From NCBI GenBank assembly GCA_002840435.1, contig PHAT01000002.1, positions 1 to 64,000 of the forward strand: 64,000 nucleotides of DNA. Reading direction: 5' to 3'. The first letter of the stretch is position 1, and each line of letters opens with the position of its first letter. The notes beneath the pieces were generated by a model, which did not search any database, was not told the DNA's origin, and saw nothing but the letters and a program-made list of their open reading frames with translations. A program made the translations under genes and the position numbers. Source of the DNA: Deltaproteobacteria bacterium HGW-Deltaproteobacteria-6. Its GTDB lineage: Bacteria; Desulfobacterota; Syntrophia; Syntrophales; Smithellaceae. This document shows, piece by piece, positions 8,593 through 16,615 of the stretch.

Positions 8593-9291
8593 ATGAAAAA
8601 GAATGTTTTGATTTTGATGATCGGCTTGCTGCTGCCGGTTGTCTGGACGACGGCAATGGCCGAAAGGTACCTTCCCGGTAGTCGTTTGACAAGCGTTGTG
8701 AACTGGGGGAACGGCAAGGTCTATTTCTTTAACGGCGACCGGTATATTCGTTATGACGCGGCTGCCGACCGGGCCGATCCCGGTTATCCCAAACCCATCA
8801 ATTCCGAGACATGGCCCGGTATGATCTGGACGGATGGGGTTGATGCCGTAGTCAACTGGGGGAACGGCAAGGTCTATTTCTTCAGAGGCGCTCAGTATAT
8901 CCGTTATGACGTGAGGGCCGACCGGGCCGATCCCGGCTATCCCAAACCCATCAATTCCGAGACGTGGCCCGGCATGATCTGGACGGATGGGGTTGACGCC
9001 GTGGTCAACTGGGGGAACGGCAAGGTCTATTTCTTTAAAGGCGCTCAGTATATCCGTTTTGACGTAAAGGCGGACCGGGCTGATCCCGGTTATCCCAAGC
9101 CCATCAATTCCGAAACGTGGCCCGGCATGATCTGGACGGACGGCATTGACGATGCGGTCAACTGGGGAAACGGCAAAGCCTATTTCTTTAAAGGCAGCCA
9201 GTATATCCGCTATGACTTAAGGGCGGACCGGGCCGATCCGGGTTATCCGAAAACCGTTGATGACAGCACATGGCCGGGCGTTCGCTGGTAG
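8593..9291 (+). CDS. Secreted four-repeat hemopexin-like protein
   Basis: The protein has 232 residues with a signal peptide cut after about residue 23 (TTAMA). The mature part is four near-identical 51-residue repeats, each with VNWGNGKVYFF, GxQYIRYD, ADRADPGYPKPI and WPGMIW. These are hemopexin-type blades, and four of them are the number needed for a closed four-bladed propeller. The start at 8593 sits six bases after AAGGAG; an upstream in-frame ATG at 8554 has no such site. Eukaryotic hemopexin domains bind haem, metals or protein partners; the bacterial ligand is not known. It lies directly behind a two-component system. Confidence 0.88.
   Translation: MKKNVLILMIGLLLPVVWTTAMAERYLPGSRLTSVVNWGNGKVYFFNGDRYIRYDAAADRADPGYPKPINSETWPGMIWTDGVDAVVNWGNGKVYFFRGAQYIRYDVRADRADPGYPKPINSETWPGMIWTDGVDAVVNWGNGKVYFFKGAQYIRFDVKADRADPGYPKPINSETWPGMIWTDGIDDAVNWGNGKAYFFKGSQYIRYDLRADRADPGYPKTVDDSTWPGVRW
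8698..9291 (+). repeat. Four tandem 153-bp coding repeats
   Basis: The GTCAACTGGGG-type unit starts recur at 8698, 8851, 9004 and 9157, exactly 153 bases apart. The central copies are nearly identical at the DNA level, including the wobble bases. This points to recent duplication or gene conversion inside the hemopexin-like gene. Confidence 0.95.
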
Positions 9292-9413
9292 GGAGCTGTC
9301 TTTTCAAGGACGCGGCTCCATGATCAGGACGGTCGGCATCCGGGGGCTGTCTCCCGCGTCCGCACCGACAGGGAGTTTTTACGGCCTGATGACTTAATAA
9401 AGGAGGTGTGAAA

Positions 9414-9923
9414 ATGAAAGAAGCATCTTTGACGACAACCGGCGCGGCAGCATGGGTTCCCCGGGCAGCGCAAATTGCGGCGCTGCTCATCGTGCTGCCC
9501 TTTCTGCTCAGCCTGATTAATATTAATTTTGCACAAAGCTGGAAGCTGCACTTCTTCCCGGCGGCGGTCATTTTGGCGGCAATGGTGTTTGGCGCCGGGG
9601 GAGGCGTTGTCGCCGGGATATCCGGGTCCCTTTATTCCGCCGTCATTCTCGGCAACCCTTATCTCATCCTCGGGAACGCGCTTTTCGGATTGCTGACGGG
9701 CGTCTTTTACCGGAAGAGCGGAAAAATTATCCCTTCCGTTCTGATGGCCTATGCCTGTGAACTGCCCTGGCTGATTCTATCCGATTACTATCTTGCCCGC
9801 CTGTCCGCCGATTTCATCGCGAGGCTGGTGATCGTATTGCTGTTGTCCAATCTTCTGTGGGCGTCTCTGATCAATCTGGGAATCAAGCCGGTTAAGAAAC
9901 GCTTGAACATTGAGGATCGTTAA
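9414..9923 (+). CDS. Membrane protein resembling an ECF transporter S component
   Basis: The 169 residues include about five hydrophobic segments. The pattern LHFFPAAVILAAMVFG, GGGVVAGISGSLYSA, GNALFGLLTGVFYRKSGK and a basic C-terminal end is like substrate-binding S components of ECF transporters, but I cannot name the substrate. The ATG at 9414 lies seven bases after AGGAGG; a GTG at 9408 is too close. It is the first gene of a tight operon with the DUF362, polyferredoxin and DUF1893 genes. It could instead be an uncharacterised membrane partner of the Fe-S proteins. Confidence 0.65.
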   Translation: MKEASLTTTGAAAWVPRAAQIAALLIVLPFLLSLININFAQSWKLHFFPAAVILAAMVFGAGGGVVAGISGSLYSAVILGNPYLILGNALFGLLTGVFYRKSGKIIPSVLMAYACELPWLILSDYYLARLSADFIARLVIVLLLSNLLWASLINLGIKPVKKRLNIEDR

Positions 9924-9934
9924 CGGGGGAGGCT

Positions 9935-10894
9935 ATGGGAGAATTATTAAAAACGGACCGGCGCGGATTTTTGAAGCAGGGGATTGCTCTGGGGGTTGCC
10001 GCGGGCAGCTCGGTTATTCTGGGTAAGACGGACAGCATCTGGGCTAAAGATGTGACGCCGAATAGTCCCGACCTGGTCGCGGTAAAAAACGGTCAGCCGG
10101 ACACGCTGTTTAAAAAGGCCATTTCCCTGATGGGCGGCATGGGGCAGTTTGTTAAAAAAGGGCAGACGGTTGTGGTCAAACCGAACATCGGTTTTGCCGG
10201 ACGGCCGGAGATGTGCGCCACGACCAATCCGTTGCTGGTCAGGACGGTTGTCGAACATTGCCTGGCGGCGGGCGCCAGGAAAGTTTATGTGTTTGACAAT
10301 GCCACCATGGCCGGCAGCGCTGCGGAAAACTGTTACCGGATAAGCGGGATTGAAGAAGCGGCGCGAAAAGGGGGCGCCACGGTTGTTCCGGGGAACGAAG
10401 AAAAGTATTATAAAGAGGTAAAAATTCCCGGAGGCAAAGTGCTGAAATCCGCAAAAGTCCATGAACTGCTGTTAAGTTCGGACGTGTTTATTAATGTGCC
10501 CATTTTAAAAAGTCACAGTTATGCCCATTTGACGGCAGGCATGAAAAATCTGATGGGAGTCGTCTGGGATCGCATGACCTATCACATGTCCGGTCTGGAT
10601 CAATGCATTGCCGATTTCTGCCTGTACCGCAAGCCGGATTTAAATATTGTTGATGCCTACCGGGTGCTGATGAAAAACGGGCCTTCTCCCCCCAGAAGCG
10701 AAAGCGCGGCCGCCCGCGACATTGAACTGAAAAAGACGCTGCTGATATCCCGGGATATTGTCACGGTGGACGCCGCCGCGGCAAAAATATTCGGAAGCGA
10801 TCCGGAAAGAATCCGCTATATCCGGACAGGCCATGAACAGAGAATCGGCAATATGCATTTAGACAAGCTGAAAATTGCCACGCACGCAATGTAA
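9935..10894 (+). CDS. Tat-exported DUF362 protein
   Basis: The 319-residue protein opens with a twin-arginine signal (TDRRGFLKQG, hydrophobic stretch to about residue 30), so it should be exported folded, with a cofactor. The body matches DUF362: VVVKPNIGF, CATTNPLLVRTVVEHC, VYVFDNATM, VPILKSHSYAHLTAGMKNLMG and a late VDAAAAKIFG. Unlike many relatives it has no ferredoxin domain of its own, and the following gene supplies one. Family function is unknown; links to redox and metal-cofactor systems are suggested by context. Its stop is five bases before the preferred start of the next gene. Confidence 0.88.
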   Translation: MGELLKTDRRGFLKQGIALGVAAGSSVILGKTDSIWAKDVTPNSPDLVAVKNGQPDTLFKKAISLMGGMGQFVKKGQTVVVKPNIGFAGRPEMCATTNPLLVRTVVEHCLAAGARKVYVFDNATMAGSAAENCYRISGIEEAARKGGATVVPGNEEKYYKEVKIPGGKVLKSAKVHELLLSSDVFINVPILKSHSYAHLTAGMKNLMGVVWDRMTYHMSGLDQCIADFCLYRKPDLNIVDAYRVLMKNGPSPPRSESAAARDIELKKTLLISRDIVTVDAAAAKIFGSDPERIRYIRTGHEQRIGNMHLDKLKIATHAM

Positions 10895-10898
10895 ATAT

Positions 10899-12434
10899 AT
10901 GAACCTGGTGACGCTCAGAAAGAGTTTTTCCCTTCTGATCTTTTTTTTATTTATCCTGCTGTTTACCGTCGGGGAAAGCGCAGCCGATTTTCTTTCTTCG
11001 CTCTTGCTGCCGTTCCAGCTGGTTCCCGCCTTGCTGCACAGCCTTGCAAACCCCGGGGTCTTGTTTGTTTCCGGACTGATGATTCTTGCGGCTCTTTGCC
11101 TTGTTTTCGGCAGGGTTTACTGTTCCTTCCTGTGTCCGCTGGGCGTAATGCAGGATGGTTTTATCTTCCTGGCGCGCAAGGCGCGCATCCGCCTGAATCA
11201 CAAAACGGAAAAGCCGTATAACCGGGTCAGATATTCGCTGCTGGCCGTCACGCTGGTTACCGCCGTATCCGGTTCCATGATCCTGCTCAATTTCCTTGAT
11301 CCGTTCAGCCTGGCAGGCAGACTGATCACGCACCTGGGCGATCCTGTCGTTGCGGCACTGCGCAGCACTTACATCGGCATCCTCAAATATTTTGATATTT
11401 ATCTGTTTGACGGGGCCATGAATCCTGTGCCGCTTTCTTTGCTGATGACAACCGTCATGTTTCTTTTCCTGATTATTTTTATGTCCCTTCGCGGCGGCCG
11501 CCTTTATTGCAATACGGTCTGCCCCGTGGGAACGCTTCTCGGGCTCATCGCGCGATTTTCTCTTTTTAAAATTTCCTTTAAGGGTGGCCGGTGCAATGAT
11601 TGCGGGTGCTGCGAAAATGTCTGCAAAGGAGGCTGCATTGATCTGTCCAAAATGCAGATTGACCACAGCCGCTGCGTCAACTGCTTTAACTGCCTGAAGG
11701 CCTGTTCCCAATCCGCCATCAGCTATCGCCTGCCGCTTGCGGATGATGATCAAAAAGGCTGGTCGCCTGCGCGCCGCGGTTTTATTTTCAGATCAATCGC
11801 CGCAGCGGGATCGCTGGCGCTGGTTTTCAACTCCGGGATCCGCAATGTTGCCGCTTCGTCCGCCGTCGAACAGGAAGATATACCGGTCACGCCTCCCGGC
11901 TCGGGCGGCGTTGCTCATTTTACCAATGCCTGCAGCGCCTGCCATCTGTGCGTGAACATCTGTCCGACAAAGGTTTTAGTGCCGTCAATGTTCGCCTATG
12001 GCATCGGCGGTTTCATGCAGCCTCAGATGGATTATCGGAAAAGCTATTGCGATTTTGAATGCAAGGCCTGCGGCAGGGTTTGCCCGACGGGAGCCATCAT
12101 TGATCTTCCGCTCGCGGATAAAAAGCAGACGCAGATCGGCGTTGTACAACTGCTTAAAGAGGAGTGTATCGTCTACGTGAAACATCAGAACTGCGGAGCC
12201 TGCGGCGAGGTGTGTCCCACCAGCACAATTTATTCGGTCAATAAAAATGATGTCCTTTATCCGGAAATCGACGATCAATACTGCATCGGCTGCGGGGCCT
12301 GTGAAAAGGCCTGCCCGACCGAGCCGAAATCGATTATCGTGAAATCCAACCCGCTGCATAAAAAAGCGGTGAAGTATGTTCTGCCTGCGGAAGTCGTCCA
12401 GCCCAAAAAAGCGGATAAGGACTTTCCGTTCTGA
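10899..12434 (+). CDS. Membrane-bound polyferredoxin (NapH/NosR-like, multiple 4Fe-4S clusters)
   Basis: The protein has 511 residues. The N-terminal half has about five membrane segments with two CxxxCP motifs (YCSFLCPLG near residue 80 and YCNTVCPVG near 205), as in NapH-type quinol-linked proteins. Two 4Fe-4S motifs follow (CNDCGCCENVCKGGC and CVNCFNCLKACS). A second hydrophobic or Tat-like stretch (ARRGFIF, about 300) leads to a second ferredoxin part with at least four Cys clusters (CSACHLCVNICP, CKACGRVCP, CGACGEVCP, CIGCGACEKACP). A membrane electron-transfer role is clear; donor and acceptor are not. A start at 10875 overlapping the DUF362 gene is possible, but 10899 gives a natural N-terminus. 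Confidence 0.88.
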   Translation: MNLVTLRKSFSLLIFFLFILLFTVGESAADFLSSLLLPFQLVPALLHSLANPGVLFVSGLMILAALCLVFGRVYCSFLCPLGVMQDGFIFLARKARIRLNHKTEKPYNRVRYSLLAVTLVTAVSGSMILLNFLDPFSLAGRLITHLGDPVVAALRSTYIGILKYFDIYLFDGAMNPVPLSLLMTTVMFLFLIIFMSLRGGRLYCNTVCPVGTLLGLIARFSLFKISFKGGRCNDCGCCENVCKGGCIDLSKMQIDHSRCVNCFNCLKACSQSAISYRLPLADDDQKGWSPARRGFIFRSIAAAGSLALVFNSGIRNVAASSAVEQEDIPVTPPGSGGVAHFTNACSACHLCVNICPTKVLVPSMFAYGIGGFMQPQMDYRKSYCDFECKACGRVCPTGAIIDLPLADKKQTQIGVVQLLKEECIVYVKHQNCGACGEVCPTSTIYSVNKNDVLYPEIDDQYCIGCGACEKACPTEPKSIIVKSNPLHKKAVKYVLPAEVVQPKKADKDFPF

Positions 12435-12457
12435 TCAAAGCGTGAAAGGATAGACTG

Positions 12458-12871
12458 ATGATTAATCCGGAACTTGCAAACTGCTCTCTGGCGTTGATTG
12501 ACGGAGATAAAATTATTTACACCGCAAGCGGAGCGGGGCTTGCGCCTCTGTGGGAGTGTCTGGAGAAATTCCGCGACAGCGGGGGCCGATTTACCTTGTT
12601 CGATAAAGTGGTGGGGCTTGCCGCGGCCAGGCTGATTGTCTATTCGGGAATCATCGAGTCGGTCCTCACGCCTCTGGCTTCACAACCGGCAAAACAGTTT
12701 CTGGAGGAAAACGGCGTCAGGATAAGCGCAGATCAAGTTGTCGCCAATATTCTCAGAAAAGACAAAAGCGCGATTTGTCCGGGCGAGATCATGGCCATGG
12801 GCACGGATAACCGCGATGATTATCTGGCCGGGGTAAAAGCAATGCTTGCCTTATCCGGCGGGAGCAAATGA
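12458..12871 (+). CDS. DUF1893 family protein (cytidine-deaminase-like fold)
   Basis: The 137-residue soluble protein has AALIDGDKIIYTASGAGL-like features (here LALIDGDKIIYTASGAGLAPL), a DKVVGLAAARLIVYSG stretch and late CPGEIMAMG. These match DUF1893, the family of Thermotoga TM1506, whose structure, as I recall, has a cytidine-deaminase-like fold and carried an ADP-ribose modification. The zinc-binding pattern of true deaminases is not obvious. It is the last gene of the four-gene operon, 23 bases after the polyferredoxin, and AAAGGA precedes the ATG. The role is unknown; its neighbours suggest cytosolic control or servicing of a redox complex. Confidence 0.8.
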   Translation: MINPELANCSLALIDGDKIIYTASGAGLAPLWECLEKFRDSGGRFTLFDKVVGLAAARLIVYSGIIESVLTPLASQPAKQFLEENGVRISADQVVANILRKDKSAICPGEIMAMGTDNRDDYLAGVKAMLALSGGSK

Positions 12872-12901
12872 GTAGAGTCCGCTGCTTGTCCGGGCGCCTG
12901 A

Positions 12902-14506
12902 TCAGCCCAGTTTGCGGAGTTCCCGGCGGAGAATCTTGCCGACGGCGCTTTTCGGCAGGGCATCCATCAGCTGAACGGCCTTCGGCCGTTTATAGGTCGG
13001 CAATTGCTCCCGGCAGAAGTTCATCAGATCCTCTTCCGTGACTTCGCCCTGCCGCTTCAGAACGACAAAGGCCTTGACCGCCTCACCGTAAACCGGATCG
13101 GGAATGCCGGTGACGCCCGCTTCGAGAACCGCGGGATGCCGGTACAGGATATTTTCTATTTCCCTCGGGAAGATATTTTCTCCTCCCCGGATGATCATGT
13201 CCTTCTTTCTGTCCGTGATAAAGATATAGCCGTCCTCATCCATATGTCCGATGTCTCCGGTATGCAGCCAGCCGTTGCGAATGGCCTCGGCCGTTTCCAG
13301 AGGCTTGTTCCAGTAGCCTTTCATTACGCCGGGGCCTTTAATCACAATTTCACCGGTTTGTCCGGCCGGGAGTGCGCGATCCTGGTCGTCGAATATTTTA
13401 ATGGTATTAAACTTCTGGTAGCACAAGCCGATGGAGCCGTATTTGGGCGGCCGCCGCCCCGCCACATTACCGCAGTTGACGGTGGTTGCTTCACTGAGCC
13501 CGTAGCCTTCCCAGATATCGATGCCGTATTTTTGCTTCCAGCTGCGGGCGATTTCCAGGGGCATGGGCGCGGAGCCGCAGATGCAGGTTTTAAGCGAGCT
13601 TAAATCATACTGCGCGGCCAAGGTGTGGTTCAACAGTTGAATATACATGGTGGGTACGCCGCGAAAATCCGTGACCCTGTGTTTTTGAATGGCGTCCATG
13701 GCGAGAACGGGGTCCCAGCGGCTGAGCATGACCAGTTTGCCCCCGGTCAGAAATTCCAGGCTCAAGGCAAAAACCCCGTAGCCATGGAACAAAGGAAGCG
13801 TGATGAGCGAAACGCGGTTTCTGCTGACGCCGAAAACCTCGCCTTCGGGGCTGCTGCTTTTGGCCTGTCCGCCGTCCTGTTCGTGCAGCGTCCCTCTGGC
13901 CGTCATGCCCCAGCTGTCCAGCAGGACCAGATCGTAATAACCCGAGACATGGGTGTACCAGTTGAAATGCGTCAGCATGACGCCTTTCGGATTTCCGGTG
14001 GTGCCCGCCGTATAGATCATCACGGCCGTATCATCGTTTTCCGTTTCTTCAGGCGCCAGACGGTCGGAAGCCTTTTCAATGAATTGATCAAAGAACAGAA
14101 CATCATCGCGGCCGGTTTCCTCCACCAGAATGACCGCCTTCAGATCAGGTGTTTCCCTGCGGGCCGCGTTGATATTCTCCAGACAGCTTTCAGAGCTGAT
14201 GAGGACGGATAAGCCGGCATCCTTGTAAATATAAGCCAGATCCGGCACGCGCAAAGACGGATTGATCGGAACCAGTATGGCGCCCGCCTTGAACGCGGCA
14301 AAAAAAGACTGCACAAGTTGCGGACAATTCAGCAGCTGGACGCCGATCCGGTCGCCCTTCCGGATTCCCAGCCCTTTTAAAGCATTGCCCAGCCTGTTGG
14401 CCGCGCGATTCATGGCGACATTGGTATGCCGGTGTCCGTCATGATAAAGAAATTCGTATTCGCCAAACCTTTGGATATTGTCATCTGCCAGCCGTCCAAT
14501 ATTCAT
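12902..14506 (-). CDS. Long-chain acyl-CoA synthetase (AMP-binding)
   Basis: The 534-residue ANL-superfamily enzyme activates a carboxylic acid with ATP and CoA. Motifs are YTAGTTGNPKG (about 166-176, the P-loop), YGLSEATT, HTGDIG, DRKKDMIIRGGENIFP and the C-terminal PKSAVGKILRR with the catalytic Lys. There is an unusual Ser/Gly-rich insert (HEQDGGQAKSSSPEGE, about 207-222) before the LPLFHGYG motif. Substrate length cannot be told; similarity is to medium and long-chain ligases. It ends 30 bases from the oppositely oriented DUF1893 gene, and no terminator is visible between them. Confidence 0.92.
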   Translation of the reverse strand: MNIGRLADDNIQRFGEYEFLYHDGHRHTNVAMNRAANRLGNALKGLGIRKGDRIGVQLLNCPQLVQSFFAAFKAGAILVPINPSLRVPDLAYIYKDAGLSVLISSESCLENINAARRETPDLKAVILVEETGRDDVLFFDQFIEKASDRLAPEETENDDTAVMIYTAGTTGNPKGVMLTHFNWYTHVSGYYDLVLLDSWGMTARGTLHEQDGGQAKSSSPEGEVFGVSRNRVSLITLPLFHGYGVFALSLEFLTGGKLVMLSRWDPVLAMDAIQKHRVTDFRGVPTMYIQLLNHTLAAQYDLSSLKTCICGSAPMPLEIARSWKQKYGIDIWEGYGLSEATTVNCGNVAGRRPPKYGSIGLCYQKFNTIKIFDDQDRALPAGQTGEIVIKGPGVMKGYWNKPLETAEAIRNGWLHTGDIGHMDEDGYIFITDRKKDMIIRGGENIFPREIENILYRHPAVLEAGVTGIPDPVYGEAVKAFVVLKRQGEVTEEDLMNFCREQLPTYKRPKAVQLMDALPKSAVGKILRRELRKLG

Positions 14507-14726
14507 GGTCCACCCCGACTTTCTTCATATTAAAGTGGTACAGCGTTTGATTTCAGAATATCTTACAGGAATTTTTGAAAAAAGGAAACAGGAGGCTCAT
14601 TCGTTGAACGCAGGGAAGATGATCCGTAGTTCCGTTTTTTTACTGAAATACCTCACAAGCATGCGCCTTGACCGGATGGCGCGGGAATGTTATGGGGGCA
14701 GATCAAATCGTTGGTGCGGGAGGACT

Positions 14727-15230
14727 ATGAAGAAACAGAATCGAATTGCGGTGTATGCGGGGACATTTGATCCGGTTACTATCGGCCACCTGTGGATGAT
14801 TAAGTCGGGGGCGAATCTATTTGACAAACTCGTCATAGCGGTTGGAACCAATCCGGACAAGAAGTGCCATTTCTCTTTGAAAGACAGAATTAAAATGCTT
14901 CAGGAATCGATAGCAGGATACGAGAATGTCACGATCGACAAATACCCGAACAAATTTCTGGTCAAGTATGCCGAAAGCATCGGCGCCAGATTTATTTTAC
15001 GAGGAATCAGGAGCACGACCGATTACGAGTACGAGAAATCTCTGAGCTATGTTAACCGTCATTTTAATTCTGAAATAGCGACGGTGTTTTTATTGCCGCC
15101 AAGGGAAATGATCGAAATCAGTTCCAGCATCGTCCGGGGACTGGTCGGTCCTGAAGGATGGGAAGAGGTTGTCGGCAAATATATCTCGCCGCACGTCCTG
15201 AAGCGATTCATGTTAAAAAATAAGTTATAG
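14727..15230 (+). CDS. coaD: Phosphopantetheine adenylyltransferase (CoaD-like)
   Basis: The 167-residue nucleotidyltransferase starts VYAGTFDPVTIGHL with the T/HxGH motif at 18-21. It continues with RGIRSTTDYEYEKSL (the RGLR pocket) and EISSSIVRGLVG (the ISSS motif). The family makes dephospho-CoA from phosphopantetheine and ATP in CoA synthesis. It differs from E. coli CoaD in the stretch after the RGIR motif (a VNRHF where ALMNR is usual) and in an inserted GPEGWEEVV before the C-terminus, so a specialised paralogue is possible. The ATG at 14727 follows GGGAGGA; upstream in-frame codons back to 14478 do not look like protein. Confidence 0.85.
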   Translation: MKKQNRIAVYAGTFDPVTIGHLWMIKSGANLFDKLVIAVGTNPDKKCHFSLKDRIKMLQESIAGYENVTIDKYPNKFLVKYAESIGARFILRGIRSTTDYEYEKSLSYVNRHFNSEIATVFLLPPREMIEISSSIVRGLVGPEGWEEVVGKYISPHVLKRFMLKNKL

Positions 15231-15239
15231 GTCCGGCAT

Positions 15240-15275
15240 CATAGGGCCAAGTCTTGATATAAGTTTTTCCCCGCC
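15240..15275 (+). repeat. Diverged dispersed repeat, copy A
   Basis: ATAGGGCCAAGTCTTGATATAAGTTTTT resembles a stretch at 17147-17185 at roughly three of four positions. Such sequences often lie beside REP-associated transposase genes, but none is present here. Its identity is not established. Confidence 0.35.
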
Positions 15276-15329
15276 AGGTCAGGACTTCATAATGGTCTAA
15301 AGGACACCCCCATTGGCCCGCTGCGCGGA

Positions 15330-15563
15330 TTACAGCGTTTTGTCAATATTTCCGGGGCCGCCGCATTCCGGCGTATAACAGGTGACATTTTTAAACTCGC
15401 ATTTCCGGAAGCAGGATGGACATTGTTCCGGGAGCGTCGGCGCTTTCAGGATGTATCCGCATTCCCTGCATTTCCAGAATGTCTGTCCGCATTCAGGACA
15501 AATATCATCGTCAAACGGTGTTGCGGATTTATATCCGCAGGCAGCGCATTCTTTAACGGCCAT
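15330..15563 (-). CDS. Rubredoxin/zinc-ribbon-like small protein
   Basis: The 77-residue protein has several CxxC pairs: ECAACGY (about 6-9), DICPECGQ (about 18-21), FWKCRECGYIL (about 27-30), EQCPSCFRKC (about 42-48) and TCYTPECGG (about 55-60). The FWKCRECGY...LPEQCPSC block is the rubredoxin-like knuckle pair seen in rubrerythrins, so it should bind Fe or Zn. The start at 15563 lies behind AAGGAGG; the frame extends upstream without a ribosome site. A role in electron transfer or oxidative stress is possible; no partner gene lies beside it. Confidence 0.75.
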   Translation of the reverse strand: MAVKECAACGYKSATPFDDDICPECGQTFWKCRECGYILKAPTLPEQCPSCFRKCEFKNVTCYTPECGGPGNIDKTL

Positions 15564-15632
15564 TTCAATGCCTCCTTGAACAAAATTTTGTTGCTGATCG
15601 TCAGGCACAATGATGACAGAAAGTAAGGGCTG

Positions 15633-15971
15633 TTATCTACAGGCAGAAATCATGGGTTGGCCTGATGCGGTGCAGCCCATACCGTTACTATGTGCATTTG
15701 TAAATTGCCCGGACGAAGTAACGGTTATGCTGTAATTGCAGCCAGCCCCTCCACCTGAGCCATAAGGACTGCGTGAACTGACCCAATTGCAGGTTTTTCC
15801 CGCGACCCTGAAAGATATTGGTGCATCAGGCCGAAAGGCATACGTGAGAGTGCTGCTGCTTGAATGAGATGGGGTTATGAAGTCAGCCTGTAACGTAATA
15901 TTTACCGTATCAGCATTGGCGGCGGTTGACAGCAACAGTAAAGCGGCAGCAGCAATAAAAATCTTTTTCAT
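15633..15971 (-). CDS. Small secreted protein, unknown
   Basis: The protein has 112 residues with a clear signal peptide (MKKIFIAAAALLLLSTAANA). The mature part of about 92 residues is rich in Ser, Thr and Gly and probably all beta, with four Cys (GKTCNW, AGCNYS, GMGCTAS, SACR) that could form two disulphides. AAAGGTG precedes the ATG at 15971; a frame extension to 16019 lacks one. I recognise no family. It sits at the edge of the accessory stretch, next to a nested inverted-repeat element, which suggests it may be variable between strains. Confidence 0.7.
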   Translation of the reverse strand: MKKIFIAAAALLLLSTAANADTVNITLQADFITPSHSSSSTLTYAFRPDAPISFRVAGKTCNWVSSRSPYGSGGGAGCNYSITVTSSGQFTNAHSNGMGCTASGQPMISACR

Positions 15972-16230
15972 GTTAGCACCTTTCGTGGTTGTGCACGGAA
16001 GAGACGGACATACGCCCAAATCCCATACGCATGCAAAAGTTTAGTGAATCCGAAAATACCAGTAGAAATTGATAAGTCGTTGTTTTTCACGGCGATCAAG
16101 GTAGCAAAGGCTGTTTTGTGCGTCAAGAATATTATTTCACAATCGGGTGATTACCTGTGCTGTCGGAAAGGGGGGATTGGCTGAAGGCTGCCAACTTGTG
16201 TCAAGAGCAGACTTGAGCCCTCTAAAAGGT

Positions 16231-16430
16231 GGCAGTTGCACCGGGGCATCCGGCATGCGCCAGAGTTCCTGCCCTTCGCTCAATGCCCTCGACTGTGGCG
16301 CTAAGCTTGCTACGCTACAGCCGAAAACTCGCCCTTCGGGCTCAAACAGTTCGGCTGTCTGACGCTACACCGCGCTAAGCGCCACAACATCTCGGCCATG
16401 ATTCGCGCAGTCACACCCCGGTGCAGCTGC
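16231..16430. repeat. Nested inverted-repeat element (about 200 bp)
   Basis: The ends GCAGTTGCACCGGGG (16232-16246) and CCCCGGTGCAGCTGC (16416-16430) are inverted repeats with one mismatch in 15. Inside are TGTGGCGC/GCGCCACA (16294-16301, 16379-16386), ACAGCCGAA/TTCGGCTGT (16317-16325, 16350-16358) and an apical GCCCTTCGGGC (16331-16341). The whole can fold as one long branched hairpin. There is no coding capacity. It could be a MITE, a large REP-like element or a structured RNA. Confidence 0.6.
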
Positions 16431-16482
16431 GGGTGATAAATTAAATAGAATCGTTCCTGATTTTCTTCTTATTATATTTCTT

Positions 16483-16537
16483 GTATAACGACGAAGTGAG
16501 CCGGAGCGCAGCGATCGGCTCTACTGATTTGTTGGCA
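16483..16537 (-). other. attC-like recombination site of an integron cassette
   Basis: On the minus strand TGCCAAC (16537-16531) begins and GTTATAC (16489-16483) ends a 55-base site with inner inverted arms GAGCCG/CGGCTC (16521-16516, 16503-16498). The first box is the exact complement of GTTGGCA found at 16983-16977, just ahead of the gene. This is what a gene cassette needs, because the first bases of a cassette complete its own attC when circular. At 55 bases it is slightly shorter than typical attC sites. Confidence 0.6.
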
Positions 16538-16615
16538 GTTCAATTATTTTCATAGACAATATTAATGCCTTTGACCTTACTCTCTGCTTTAAATATTCTT
16601 GCGTTTTTATGATGC

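Noticed and set aside
8698-9291. Regular 153-bp repeats as a possible CRISPR or satellite array
   Set aside because: The period is in frame and encodes hemopexin blades; there are no spacers.
14478-14726. Upstream extension of the CoaD-like frame
   Set aside because: It overlaps the divergent ligase start and has no protein-like composition; the ribosome site and the conserved N-terminus place the start at 14727.
16147-16362. A 71-codon plus-strand frame through the nested repeat element
   Set aside because: The frame lies across inverted repeats and has no ribosome site; it is a by-product of the palindromic structure.
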